Shown here one piece after another: positions 27,626 through 36,014 of a stretch of DNA of 64,000 nt. Position 1 is the stretch's first letter; each line of letters begins with the position of its first letter. Source of the stretch: Limisphaerales bacterium (GTDB lineage Bacteria; Verrucomicrobiota; Verrucomicrobiia; Limisphaerales; SXTU01); assembly GCA_009773355.1 (NCBI GenBank), contig WRPG01000013.1, forward strand, positions 1 through 64,000, written 5' to 3'. Both the position numbers and the translations under genes were made by a program. The notes under the pieces are model-generated. The model saw nothing but the letters and a program-made list of their open reading frames with translations, ran no database searches and had not been told where the DNA came from.

Positions 27626-29716
27626 TCAACTGCGCGTGCTGGCGGTCCGGCTGGCGGACTCCCGCGCGCTGCCATTGCCGGGAGCCGGCGCGTTCGCCTT
27701 GTTGCCCGGCGCTTCGAGTTTGAACAAGTCCACCACGCGGCGCAGGTCGCTGGCCAGGCGGGCCAGCTCGGCGGCGGCGGCGGCGGTCTGCGTCGCGCCG
27801 GCGGTCGTGCCCTTCGCGGCGTCGGCCACGCTGGTGATGTTGCGGGCAATCTCTGAGCTGGCGCGCGCGGCCTGGTGCGTGTTGTTGGAAATCTCGTTCG
27901 TCGTCGCGGCCTGCTCCTCGACCGCGCCGGCGATGACGGTCTGGATGTCGTTGATCTCCTTGATGATGGTGGAAATCTCGCGGATGGCCAGCATCGCGCC
28001 CTGCGCGTCCGTCTGGATGTTGCCGATCTTGTGGGTGATCTCGTCCGTGGCCTTCGCGGTCTGGCGGGCGAGTTCCTTCACCTCGTTGGCGACGACGGCA
28101 AAGCCCTTGCCCAGCTCGCCCGCGCGCGCGGCCTCGATGGTGGCGTTGAGCGCGAGGAGGTTCGTCTGGTCGGCGATGCTGGAGATGACTTTCAGGACGT
28201 TGCCAATCTCCGTGCTGCTTGCGCCGAGCTTGGTCATGGTCGCGTTCGTGCGGTCGGCCACGCCGACGGCCTGCGTGGCGACGCGCGAGGCCTGGCTGGC
28301 GTTGCGCGCGATCTCGCTGATGCTCGCGCTCATCTCCTCGGACGCGGTGGCGACGGTCTGGATGTTCTTGCTGACCTGCGTGGCGGCATCGGCGACGACG
28401 CGGCCCTGCGCGGCGGTCTCCTCGGAGTTTGCGCTGACCTCGCCGCTGACGGCGCTCAACTCGTGCGACGAACTGGCGACGGACTGCGCGTTGTCGCCGA
28501 TGGACTGGATGCTGGCGCGGAGCTGCTCGACCATTGTGTTGAAGGCACGACAAATTCGGCCAATTTCATCGCGCGCATCCGACTCCATCCGCGCCGTGAG
28601 GTCGCGGTTGGAGACGGCCTCGACCAGCCGCACTGCGTCGGCCAGCGGGTGGGTGATGCTGCGGGTGACGAGCCAGACCAGCCAGACGGCCAAGGCCAGC
28701 ACGGCGAACACGGAAATCATCTGCGCGTTCCTGACCCGTGCCCAGTGGGCGATGCGGATCTTCAGCAGCGCGTCCAGTTCACCGGCAGCGGCCTTCCACA
28801 GCATGAAGCTCGCACCGCGCGCGTGCTCGCCGGCCACGAGGAACACCTCGCGCTCTGGCAGTTCGCCGGCACCGGTCATCTTCCGCACCAGCGCGAGGAA
28901 TGCGGCGTTGGCGGCGACATAATCCTTCAACGGGCCTTCAAGCTGCGGGCGCAAGGTCGGGCTGCGGCCGTAAAAGTTCGGATCTTCGTTGAACGCGGTC
29001 TGGATGCCCGCCTTCACCCGATCCAGGTCCGACTCCTGCAACAGCGCGGCAAAGACCTCGAACTGAATCCATTCGGCGGGGGTGATTGACTTGCGTTTCA
29101 GGATGGGGATCGCCGCCGCCATCACGTCGGCCAGCCGCTGCTGCGTCTGCGGCAGCGCGAGCAGCGTGACATCCATGAGGTAGTAGCTGTCGAGGTCGGG
29201 GTCGAGAATCAGGAAGGAGTTGTCGCCTGAATGGGTAATCATGGTGCGCAAGTCCGCCACGAGGCTGGCGTGGAGCTTGGCGGAGTCGGCGGCGGTCCGG
29301 TTTTTCATGTCCTGCCACTTGCGCTTGACCGTTCCGGGGCGGGCGGACTCGCGCTGCCGCTTGCTCAGGCCCTCGGCCGTGAACTCCAGCTTCACGCCGT
29401 GCTTCGCCTCCACCGCCTCCAAGGCATCGAACGCCCGGTCAATCCGCTGCTCCAACGGCGGCATTTGGCTTTCCAGCGCGGCCTCGCCGGCGGCGAGGCG
29501 CTGGACCAGCAGTTGGTGCTTCCCGACGCTGTCGAGCAACTCCTCGAGGGGGCGCTGAAATTCATCGCCCGCCAGTTCCTTCTCCGCGAACTCGATGCGG
29601 CTCTCGTTGATGTTGTCGGTCATGAAATAAAGCATGACCCCCATCGGCAGCACGAAGAGCGCGGCCATGAGAAAGAGTTTGCCCGGGATGCGAAGACGGT
29701 TGAGCAGATATTTCAT
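27626..29716 (-). CDS. Methyl-accepting chemotaxis protein
   Basis: A 696-residue receptor. A first membrane helix (residues ~13-31) is followed by a ~310-residue periplasmic sensor region that is mostly helical, then a second membrane helix ([18 protein letters not shown]), a HAMP domain and the signalling hairpin with [16 protein letters not shown] at its tip. Methylation helices flank the tip. The protein ends with a conserved-free Ala/Pro tail lacking the CheR-docking NWETF pentapeptide. The ligand is unknown. The start overlaps the cheW stop (ATGA), so it is likely cotranslated with the array proteins that it binds. Confidence 0.95.
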   Translation of the reverse strand: MKYLLNRLRIPGKLFLMAALFVLPMGVMLYFMTDNINESRIEFAEKELAGDEFQRPLEELLDSVGKHQLLVQRLAAGEAALESQMPPLEQRIDRAFDALEAVEAKHGVKLEFTAEGLSKRQRESARPGTVKRKWQDMKNRTAADSAKLHASLVADLRTMITHSGDNSFLILDPDLDSYYLMDVTLLALPQTQQRLADVMAAAIPILKRKSITPAEWIQFEVFAALLQESDLDRVKAGIQTAFNEDPNFYGRSPTLRPQLEGPLKDYVAANAAFLALVRKMTGAGELPEREVFLVAGEHARGASFMLWKAAAGELDALLKIRIAHWARVRNAQMISVFAVLALAVWLVWLVTRSITHPLADAVRLVEAVSNRDLTARMESDARDEIGRICRAFNTMVEQLRASIQSIGDNAQSVASSSHELSAVSGEVSANSEETAAQGRVVADAATQVSKNIQTVATASEEMSASISEIARNASQASRVATQAVGVADRTNATMTKLGASSTEIGNVLKVISSIADQTNLLALNATIEAARAGELGKGFAVVANEVKELARQTAKATDEITHKIGNIQTDAQGAMLAIREISTIIKEINDIQTVIAGAVEEQAATTNEISNNTHQAARASSEIARNITSVADAAKGTTAGATQTAAAAAELARLASDLRRVVDLFKLEAPGNKANAPAPGNGSARESASRTASTRS

Positions 29717-30183
29717 ACGGCGGGAGTGGCAAGGGCGGAGCGGCGGGGAGCAACGGTGAGGCCGGCGATGACTTTGGCGGGGTCGAGCAAGAGCAGCAGC
29801 CGGCCCGGCAGTTTGTGGACGCCGCGCACCAGCTCGCGCGCGACGCCGCGCAACGTGTCCGGCACCGGCTCGTAGGTCGAATCATCCAGCTCGATGACCT
29901 CGCCGACCTGGTCCACGAGCAGGCTCACCAGCACGTCCTCGCGGCGGAGCACGACGTTCATCGGCTGCTGGCCCTCGGGACGCGGGCGCAGCTCCAGGCG
30001 TCGCCTCATGTCCACGGCGGTCACGACCTGCCCGCGCAAGTTCATCAGGCCCGCGATGGTCGGCGGCGCGAGCGGCACGGGCGTCAGCTCGTGAAAGCGC
30101 GTCAGCTCCATTACCTCCGTGGCCGGCATCCCGAAGAGCTGGCCGTCCACGAGGAAGGTGATGCAGTTGTTAGGCGCGGGCAC
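29713..30183 (-). CDS. cheW: Chemotaxis adaptor CheW
   Basis: A 156-residue CheW linking receptor and CheA. Typical strands are present: [57 protein letters not shown] and [17 protein letters not shown] start at 30183 fits the conserved N-terminus. It lies between cheA and mcp on the same strand. Confidence 0.94.
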   Translation of the reverse strand: MPAPNNCITFLVDGQLFGMPATEVMELTRFHELTPVPLAPPTIAGLMNLRGQVVTAVDMRRRLELRPRPEGQQPMNVVLRREDVLVSLLVDQVGEVIELDDSTYEPVPDTLRGVARELVRGVHKLPGRLLLLLDPAKVIAGLTVAPRRSALATPAV

Positions 30184-30192
30184 GGGGGGAAA

Positions 30193-30309
30193 GTGATTAG
30201 TGATTAGTGATTAGAGAAGCGTGGGCGGCGTTCCTATTGGGCGGAGCGCCGGTGTCCAACCGGCACATCACGACCCGGCATGAACGCGCAGGTTGGACAC
30301 CTGCGCTCC
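30193..30309. repeat. Heptamer run plus palindrome in the cheA-cheW gap
   Basis: Three GTGATTA words (30193-30213), then a palindrome with arms 30243-30264 and 30288-30309 (20 of 22 complementary; core CGCCGGTGTCCAACCGGC). The same palindrome family appears inside cusA at 41200-41270. Confidence 0.9.
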
Positions 30310-30341
30310 ACTGACCGCTGATGGTTGAACGCTGTTTCACT

Positions 30342-33119
30342 TCAATTTTTGATGGGCGTGATGGGCATGAGCTTCGGGGTGTCCTCGGGGCGCGCGGCCT
30401 TGAGGATGGCGGGCACATCCAGCACGCCGGTAATCTGGTTGTTCACCACGGCGGAACCGAGCAAGCCACGCTGGCGCGTTACGTCCGCCACGCGCAGCGG
30501 CGCGGTGACGATGTCCCGAATCTGGCCGACCACGAAGCCGACCGGCTGCTGCTTCGCGTGATGCACCACCACGTCGAGCGTGTCGGCGGAATCCACCGTT
30601 GCCGGACAGCCCTCGACAAAGTCCGCCACGCGCACCAGCGGCATGACGCCGCCGTCGTATTGCACCACCTCGCGCCCACCGCTGCGCTCGATGCTCGTGC
30701 GCGGGAACTTCTCCAGCCGCGTGACGAGGTCGAGCGGGATGGCCATGTGTTCCGCGCCGCCCATGTGGAAGAGCAGGAGCGACTTCTCGTCCGGGTGCGC
30801 CACGCGGAGCGCGGGCGCGTCCTCGACCGGCGGACGCTCGCGCAGCTTCGTCGCCACGCCGGACATTTCCGCCAGCCCGGCCACGTCCAGAATCAACGCC
30901 ACGCTGCCGTCGCCGAGAATGGTCGCGCCCGCGAACGCAGGGATGCCCTTGAGCAGCGCGCCGACGGGCTTCACGACGATTTCCTCCGTGTCATGCACCT
31001 CGTCCACGACGAGGCCGAAGCGGTGGCTCTCCGACTGCAACACCACGATGGTCACGGGTTCCGCTGGTGCCGGCGACTCGCAGTCGCCGACTTTGGCTTC
31101 CGTTGCGTCGTGGGGCGGCGACTGCAAGTCGCCGGCACGGTCGAGTTGCAACTCGCGCTTGAGGAACACCAGCGGCAGCAGCTTGCCACGCAGCCGGCAG
31201 ACCGGCGCGCCGTAAACATCCTCGATGCTCGATCCGTCCTGCGCCGGGTCGAGCCGCACGAGTTCGAGCAGGCTCGTCTGCGCGATGGCAAACCGCCCGC
31301 CCGCGCAGCCGACGAAGAGCGCGGGCACGATGGCGAGCGTGAGCGGAATCTTCAGCCGCAGCGTGGTGCCCTGCCCGGCCACGGTGCTCAACTCAATCGA
31401 GCCGCCGCTGTTCTCGATGTTCGTCTTGACCACGTCCATCCCAACGCCGCGCCCGGAGACACTGGTGGTTGTCTCCGCCGTGCTGAAGCCGGGAAGGAAA
31501 ATCAGGTCGGTCGCCTGCCGGTCGGTGAGCCGCGCGGCCTGCTCGGACTTGAGGAAGCCTTTTTCCACCGCCTTCTGCCGCACGCGCGCGAGGTTGATGC
31601 CTGCGCCGTCGTCGGAGATTTCAATCACCACCAGCCCGCTCTCGTGATACGCGCGCAGCAGCAGGCGGCCCGCCGCCGGTTTGCCCGCAGCCACACGCGT
31701 GTCCGGCGGCTCGATGCCGTGGTCCACGCAGTTGCGCACCATGTGCGTGAGCGGGTCCTTGATGGCGTCGAGCAGCGTGCGGTCCAGCTCCGTCTCGGTG
31801 CCCTCCATGACGAGGTTGACCTGCTTGCCACACTGCGCCGAGAGGTCGCGCACGAGGCGGGGGAATTTGCTCCAGACGTGGTTGATGGGCTGCATCCGCG
31901 TCTTCATCACACGCTCCTGCAGCTCCGTGGTGATGCCGTCGAGCCGCTGCGTCGCGGAGGTGAAGGCAGCGTCCGCGTGGTTCACTGCGAAAGGCAGCAG
32001 GCGGTTGCGCGCCAGCACCAGCTCGCCGACGAGGTTCATCAGCTTGTCGAGCAGGCCCACGTCCACGCGCACGGTGGAGTCGGCGGCGGAAGGTGCGGCG
32101 GGTGCGGCACCTGCGCTCTTTTCCCCCTCGCCCCCGCCGGGTGAGAGGGCCGGGGAGAGGGGGCTGGCCGGGGCGGAAACCGGCGCGACCCTCTTCTCCG
32201 CCGCCGGAGCCGCGACGGCCTTGCCCTCCGCCAGTTGCTTCAGTATCTCAATGGGCGCGGAAAAATCCTTCCCGCTTTCCTGCCCGGTTTGCTCGATGTG
32301 CTTCAGCGACTCGCGGACGCCGTCCACCGTGCCAAGCAGGGTGGCGGTCATGGCCTCGTTGAGCAGCAGCTCGCCGCTCCGTAGCTTGCCGAGCAGCGAC
32401 TCCGCCGCGTGCGCGACCTTTTCCAGCCGCCAGAAGCCGAAGAAGCCGCTGCTGCCCTTGAGCGTGTGCAGCGTGCGGAAGACGTTCGAGAGCAGCGCGC
32501 GGTCGTGGGGCGCCTGCTCCAGCGCGACGAACGCACGGTCCAGCGCGTCGAGGTTCTCATGTGACTCCGCGAGGAAGTCGCGCAGAAAACTGTCAATGTT
32601 CGCGCTGGCCGGAGCCGGGGTGGTGGCGCGGGCGGGCGGCGCGGGCGGCGTCGGAGCGGCAGCGCGAGGAGCAGCAGGCACTGGCGGCGCGGACGCTGGT
32701 GCTGGCGCACCACGTCTGGCGACGGACGCCACCTTGCCCTCGCCCAGCGCGTGCAACACGGCGATGAGTTCCGCGTCGTCGCCGCCGGGTTCGGCCTTGG
32801 TGTCTTCGACGCCGCGCACGATTTCGCGCAGCCGGTCCAGCGCGGCCAGCAGCGTCGTGACCATGTCGGCATTGAGCGTGAGCCTGCCGTCGCGGATTTT
32901 GCCGAGGAGGGACTCGCCGGCGTGCGCGACTTTCTCCAGCCGCTTGAAGGCGAAGAAGCCGCTGCTGCCCTTGATGGTGTGAAGCGCGCGGAAGACGTTG
33001 CCGATGATTTTCTGATCGCCGGGGGACTGCTCGAGCCGCACGAGGTCTTGGTCCAGCCGGTCAAGGTTTTCCCCCGCCTCCACCAGGAAGTCCTTCAGGA
33101 TTTCTTCCATCTGTTCCAT
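30342..33119 (-). CDS. cheA: Chemotaxis histidine kinase CheA with two Hpt and two CheW-like domains
   Basis: A 925-residue kinase. Two Hpt domains are present with phosphorylatable His in NVFRALHTIKGSSGFF (H47) and NVFRTLHTLKGSSGFF (H218); the near-identity of these two suggests duplication. A Pro/Ala linker, dimerisation domain and HATPase follow (N box around HMVRNCVDHGIE, then DDGAGIN, GRGVGMD, GQGTTLRLKIPLTLAI). Two CheW-like domains end the protein (~635-780 and ~790-910). Two in-frame repeats interrupt it: residues ~319-333 and ~661-684, the latter within the first CheW-like domain. No cheY is nearby; the response regulator may be elsewhere or CheB only. Confidence 0.95.
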   Translation of the reverse strand: MEQMEEILKDFLVEAGENLDRLDQDLVRLEQSPGDQKIIGNVFRALHTIKGSSGFFAFKRLEKVAHAGESLLGKIRDGRLTLNADMVTTLLAALDRLREIVRGVEDTKAEPGGDDAELIAVLHALGEGKVASVARRGAPAPASAPPVPAAPRAAAPTPPAPPARATTPAPASANIDSFLRDFLAESHENLDALDRAFVALEQAPHDRALLSNVFRTLHTLKGSSGFFGFWRLEKVAHAAESLLGKLRSGELLLNEAMTATLLGTVDGVRESLKHIEQTGQESGKDFSAPIEILKQLAEGKAVAAPAAEKRVAPVSAPASPLSPALSPGGGEGEKSAGAAPAAPSAADSTVRVDVGLLDKLMNLVGELVLARNRLLPFAVNHADAAFTSATQRLDGITTELQERVMKTRMQPINHVWSKFPRLVRDLSAQCGKQVNLVMEGTETELDRTLLDAIKDPLTHMVRNCVDHGIEPPDTRVAAGKPAAGRLLLRAYHESGLVVIEISDDGAGINLARVRQKAVEKGFLKSEQAARLTDRQATDLIFLPGFSTAETTTSVSGRGVGMDVVKTNIENSGGSIELSTVAGQGTTLRLKIPLTLAIVPALFVGCAGGRFAIAQTSLLELVRLDPAQDGSSIEDVYGAPVCRLRGKLLPLVFLKRELQLDRAGDLQSPPHDATEAKVGDCESPAPAEPVTIVVLQSESHRFGLVVDEVHDTEEIVVKPVGALLKGIPAFAGATILGDGSVALILDVAGLAEMSGVATKLRERPPVEDAPALRVAHPDEKSLLLFHMGGAEHMAIPLDLVTRLEKFPRTSIERSGGREVVQYDGGVMPLVRVADFVEGCPATVDSADTLDVVVHHAKQQPVGFVVGQIRDIVTAPLRVADVTRQRGLLGSAVVNNQITGVLDVPAILKAARPEDTPKLMPITPIKN
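31068..31137. repeat. In-frame palindromic element inside cheA
   Basis: Arms 31068-31088 and 31117-31137 are complementary at 20 of 21 positions (core CCGGCGACT.GCAGTCGCC). It is read in frame within the first C-terminal CheW-like domain. Confidence 0.92.
32121..32163. repeat. In-frame GC-rich imperfect palindrome in the cheA linker
   Basis: CCCCCTCGCCCCC faces GGGGAGAGGGGG with an inner GGGTGAGAGGGCC; similar to the intergenic CCCTCTCCCCTT palindrome at 50966-50996. It adds a Pro/Ser/Gly stretch between Hpt2 and the dimerisation domain. Confidence 0.65.
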
Positions 33120-33405
33120 GGCTCAACGGGGTTGAAAATTGCCGGAGCCATGCAACCACCCTGTTCCGCCTGCGGCTAGAAAAAACTCGCGCCAAATCCA
33201 CCTGATTTCAAAAGGGAACTTGCTTATGCGATGACGCGGCAAAGCTAGTGATAGAGCGTTTGCCGCTGATGCGTCAGTCTGAGCAAGACTCTACGCACAG
33301 CATGGACGGACTGTGGCGCGTCTGGTAATTCATCCGCTGCTGGTGTGCGAGTGTGAATACTATGCGTCTCTTTGCGTTTTTTTTTGGCTGAAACGCCTCC
33401 GTTGA
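33120..33405. other. Divergent intergenic region between cheA and mnmG
   Basis: 286 bp, clearly AT-richer than the genes on each side. It must hold the promoters of both the chemotaxis cluster and mnmG. A run of nine T (around 33378) lies shortly before mnmG. No repeat or small gene was recognised. Confidence 0.5.
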
Positions 33406-35436
33406 ATGGCCTTCGTTTATCCCAAGCAATACGACGTGATCGTAGTCGGGGCCGGGCACGCCGGCGTGGAGGCCGCGCTCGCGGCGTCGCGCATGGGCGC
33501 GCAGACGTTGCTGCTCACCATCAATCTCGACACCATCGGCCAGATGTCCTGCAACCCCGCCATCGGTGGCCTGGCTAAGGGACACTTGGCGCGGGAGATT
33601 GACGCGCTGGGCGGAGAGATGGGCCGCGCGACGGACATGACCGGCCTTCAATTCCGAATGCTCAACGCTTCGAAGGGAGCGAGCGTCCGCGCACCCCGAG
33701 CGCAGTGCGACAAGAAGTCTTACCAGTTCAGGTTCAAGTGGTTGTGCGAGCGGCAGGCCAATCTTGATTGCAAGCAAGGCCAGACGGTCAAGCTGCTTCA
33801 CCGAGACGGCGAAGTAACGGGCGTAGAAACCACTCTCGAAGTGCAATACATTGGGCTCACGGTAGTTATAACAACAGGGACGTTCCTGCGCGGCCTGATG
33901 CACGTCGGAGCAAACCAGCAGTCAGGCGGACGCGCCGGTGAAGCAGCCGCAATGGGTTTGTCTGCATCGTTACAGGAGATCGGAATTGAGCTGGGGAGGC
34001 TCAAAACAGGCACTCCGCCGCGTTTGGTGAGGGATTCGATTGACTTCACGAAACTGGAAATCCAGCCCGGAGATGAGCCGGTGCCGTGGTTCACTTATTG
34101 GAAGGAGGAACTGTGGGCGGAAGGATTGTTCCATGTGGAACAAAGAGGAATTGCGAATCGCAAATCGCAAATCGCGAATCCGACTGACGGAGACACCAGC
34201 ACGATTCGACATTCGGAATTCGACATTCGACATTACCCGCCGGATTCCATCCTCGCCCAAGCCGGCGGCCAACTCCCCTGCCATATTACTTGGACGACGC
34301 CGCGCACCGCCGAGATTATCCGGGCCAATATCCACAAGTCGCCCATGTATAGCGGCGTGATCGAGGGCGTCGGGCCGCGGTATTGCCCGAGCATCGAGGA
34401 CAAGATCGTGAAGTTCCCGGAGAAGGAGCGGCAGCAGATCTTCCTGGAGCCGGAAGGCATCGCGACGGATGAGATCTACGTGAACGGCTTCTCGACCTGC
34501 CTGCCGTTCGAGGTGCAATACGAGATGGTGCGCAGCATCATCGGTTGCGAGCGCGCGGAAATCATGCGGCCGGCCTACGCTGTGGAGTATGATTTCGCGT
34601 TCCCCACACAGTTGCACCCGAGCTTGGAGACGAAGGTCTGCCGTAATCTGTTCCTTGCCGGGCAGATCAACGGGACTTCCGGCTACGAGGAGGCGGGGGC
34701 GCAGGGCTTGATGGCGGGCATCAATGCCGTCCGCCGGGTGCAGGGGCGTGAGCCGGTGGTCTTGCGCCGCGACCAGGCGTATATCGGGGTGCTGATTGAC
34801 GATCTCGTGACCAAGGGCACGGTGGAGCCGTATCGGATGTTCACGAGCCGGGCGGAGTATCGCCTGCTGCTGCGTCAGGACAACGCGGACCTGCGGCTGT
34901 CGGAGATCGGCCGGGACGTGGGCCTGCTGCCGGAGCGGTTGTGGCGGAAGGTCGCCGCCAAGCGGGACGCCATCGCGGCCGAGTTGGACCGGCTGGCGAA
35001 GACGCATGTGGGGTCGGATTCGCTGGCGCGCATTCTCCGACGGCCAGAGGTGGGCTATGAGGATTTGCAGCACCGGAATGAGGCGCTTCCGGCAGAGGTC
35101 ATTGAGCAGGTGGAGATTGCGCTGAAGTTCGATGGCTACATCCAGCGCCAGGAGGCCGAGGTGGAGCGCTTCCGCACGATGGAGGACAAGCGCATCCCAG
35201 ACTGGCTGGACTATGCTTCGCTCCGCAACCTCCGTCCCGAGGCACGCCAGAAGCTCGGAAAGATCCGCCCCGCCACGCTCGGCCAGGCCAGTCGCATCTC
35301 CGGGGTCAGCCCCGCCGACGTGAGCGTGGTGATGATTGCCATGAAGCGAGGGCCGGTCGAGGAGCCGGTCGCGTGTGGTGCCGCCGAGCATCAGGACAGT
35401 GTGCCCGGTCACGCGGGTTGCTGCGGGGATTTGTAG
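33406..35436 (+). CDS. mnmG: tRNA uridine-5-carboxymethylaminomethyl modification enzyme MnmG (GidA)
   Basis: A 676-residue FAD enzyme that, with MnmE, modifies the wobble uridine of certain tRNAs. FAD site VVGAGHAGVEAA (residues ~13-24), family signatures SCNPAIGGLAKGHL, the GRLKTGTPPR block, NGTSGYEEAGAQGLMAGINA and TSRAEYRLLLRQDNAD are intact. Residues ~242-277 are an in-frame insertion containing a parS-like palindrome and two heptamer arrays. The C-terminus has ~25 extra residues after the usual SGVSPADVSVVMIAMK end, and the stop codon lies on the edge of an inverted repeat. About 33690-34080 is AT-richer than the rest. No rsmG or parAB follows. Confidence 0.96.
   Translation: MAFVYPKQYDVIVVGAGHAGVEAALAASRMGAQTLLLTINLDTIGQMSCNPAIGGLAKGHLAREIDALGGEMGRATDMTGLQFRMLNASKGASVRAPRAQCDKKSYQFRFKWLCERQANLDCKQGQTVKLLHRDGEVTGVETTLEVQYIGLTVVITTGTFLRGLMHVGANQQSGGRAGEAAAMGLSASLQEIGIELGRLKTGTPPRLVRDSIDFTKLEIQPGDEPVPWFTYWKEELWAEGLFHVEQRGIANRKSQIANPTDGDTSTIRHSEFDIRHYPPDSILAQAGGQLPCHITWTTPRTAEIIRANIHKSPMYSGVIEGVGPRYCPSIEDKIVKFPEKERQQIFLEPEGIATDEIYVNGFSTCLPFEVQYEMVRSIIGCERAEIMRPAYAVEYDFAFPTQLHPSLETKVCRNLFLAGQINGTSGYEEAGAQGLMAGINAVRRVQGREPVVLRRDQAYIGVLIDDLVTKGTVEPYRMFTSRAEYRLLLRQDNADLRLSEIGRDVGLLPERLWRKVAAKRDAIAAELDRLAKTHVGSDSLARILRRPEVGYEDLQHRNEALPAEVIEQVEIALKFDGYIQRQEAEVERFRTMEDKRIPDWLDYASLRNLRPEARQKLGKIRPATLGQASRISGVSPADVSVVMIAMKRGPVEEPVACGAAEHQDSVPGHAGCCGDL
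34127..34142. promoter_or_regulatory. parS-like palindrome inside mnmG
   Basis: TGTTCCATGTGGAACA matches the widespread ParB-binding consensus TGTTYCACGTGRAACA at 15 of 16 positions. parS sites normally cluster near the origin and may lie in coding sequence. ParB itself is not encoded here, so binding is inferred. Confidence 0.5.
34153..34180. repeat. 4 x 7 bp array in mnmG (copy 1)
   Basis: Words GCGAATC, GCAAATC, GCAAATC, GCGAATC; read in frame as part of the insertion. Confidence 0.93.
34204..34231. repeat. 4 x 7 bp array in mnmG (copy 2)
   Basis: Words ATTCGAC, ATTCGGA, ATTCGAC, ATTCGAC, only 23 bp after the first array but with a different word. Confidence 0.93.
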
Positions 35437-35538
35437 CCACAAAGAGGCACAAGAAGGCACAAAGAGAGAAGCGACCAGAGGCGGGCGGCTGTTCCACATG
35501 GAACTTTATCTTTGAGCCTTTTTGTGCCTCTTTGTGGC
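35436..35538. repeat. Gene-less copy of the inverted repeat that flanks the GxxExxY cassette
   Basis: Arms 35436-35466 and 35509-35538 are complementary (core GCCACAAAGAGGCACAA). The same core forms the ends of the GxxExxY element at 39292-39804. The 42-bp centre holds a parS-like palindrome (35490-35505) but no gene. The left arm overlaps the mnmG stop codon. Confidence 0.9.
35490..35505. promoter_or_regulatory. Second parS-like palindrome downstream of mnmG
   Basis: TGTTCCACATGGAACT: 14 of 16 matches to the parS consensus and 15 of 16 to the reverse complement of the site at 34127. Confidence 0.4.
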
Positions 35539-35591
35539 AATTCTTGAACTTCCCTTTGACTCAGGCGTTAAAGGCATTACACTGCTCGCGC

Positions 35592-35927
35592 GTGAAGGCC
35601 TTCGTGACCATCCTGTTCAGCCTCGCACTGGTGCTATCGCACCTGCCGGCCTCCGCATCTCCCGTCAAGCAGCTCTGTCAGAGCGCAGTCGCCTGCGGGT
35701 GTGGTGACTCGGCCTGCTGCATGAAGTCGGCTGACTCCGCCCCCGCACCAGTCGCCCCTGCCCCGACGCCGGACAACTCCCGCACGCAACTGCTCGCCGC
35801 CTTCCAAGCCGTCACCCACTTCGTCCTCGCCCAACCTGAAGTCTCCGCACCGGCCGCTTTTCTCCCCGCTCCTCCCGCCTCCGCTGCCGTTCCGCTCTAC
35901 GTGCGGAACTGCAGCTACCTCATCTGA
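35592..35927 (+). CDS. Small exported Cys-rich protein at the head of the efflux operon
   Basis: A 111-residue protein from a GTG start (35592). Residues 1-22 form a signal peptide (VKAFVTILFSLALVLSHLPASAS). The mature N-terminus holds five Cys in CQSAVACGCGDSACCM, a possible metal-binding cluster. A Pro/Ala-rich stretch and a C-terminal PLYVRNCSYLI follow. I do not recognise a family. Its place 88 bp before the TolC-like gene of a heavy-metal RND system suggests a periplasmic metal sensor or chaperone; this is inferred from context. Confidence 0.65.
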   Translation: MKAFVTILFSLALVLSHLPASASPVKQLCQSAVACGCGDSACCMKSADSAPAPVAPAPTPDNSRTQLLAAFQAVTHFVLAQPEVSAPAAFLPAPPASAAVPLYVRNCSYLI

Positions 35928-36014
35928 TTCACGACGCCCAGTCGTAGTGTGTCCACGCATCGAGTCGAGGCGTGGGTGTGTCCCCTGTCTGGCTTGGTCC
36001 GATGACGTGTCGTT

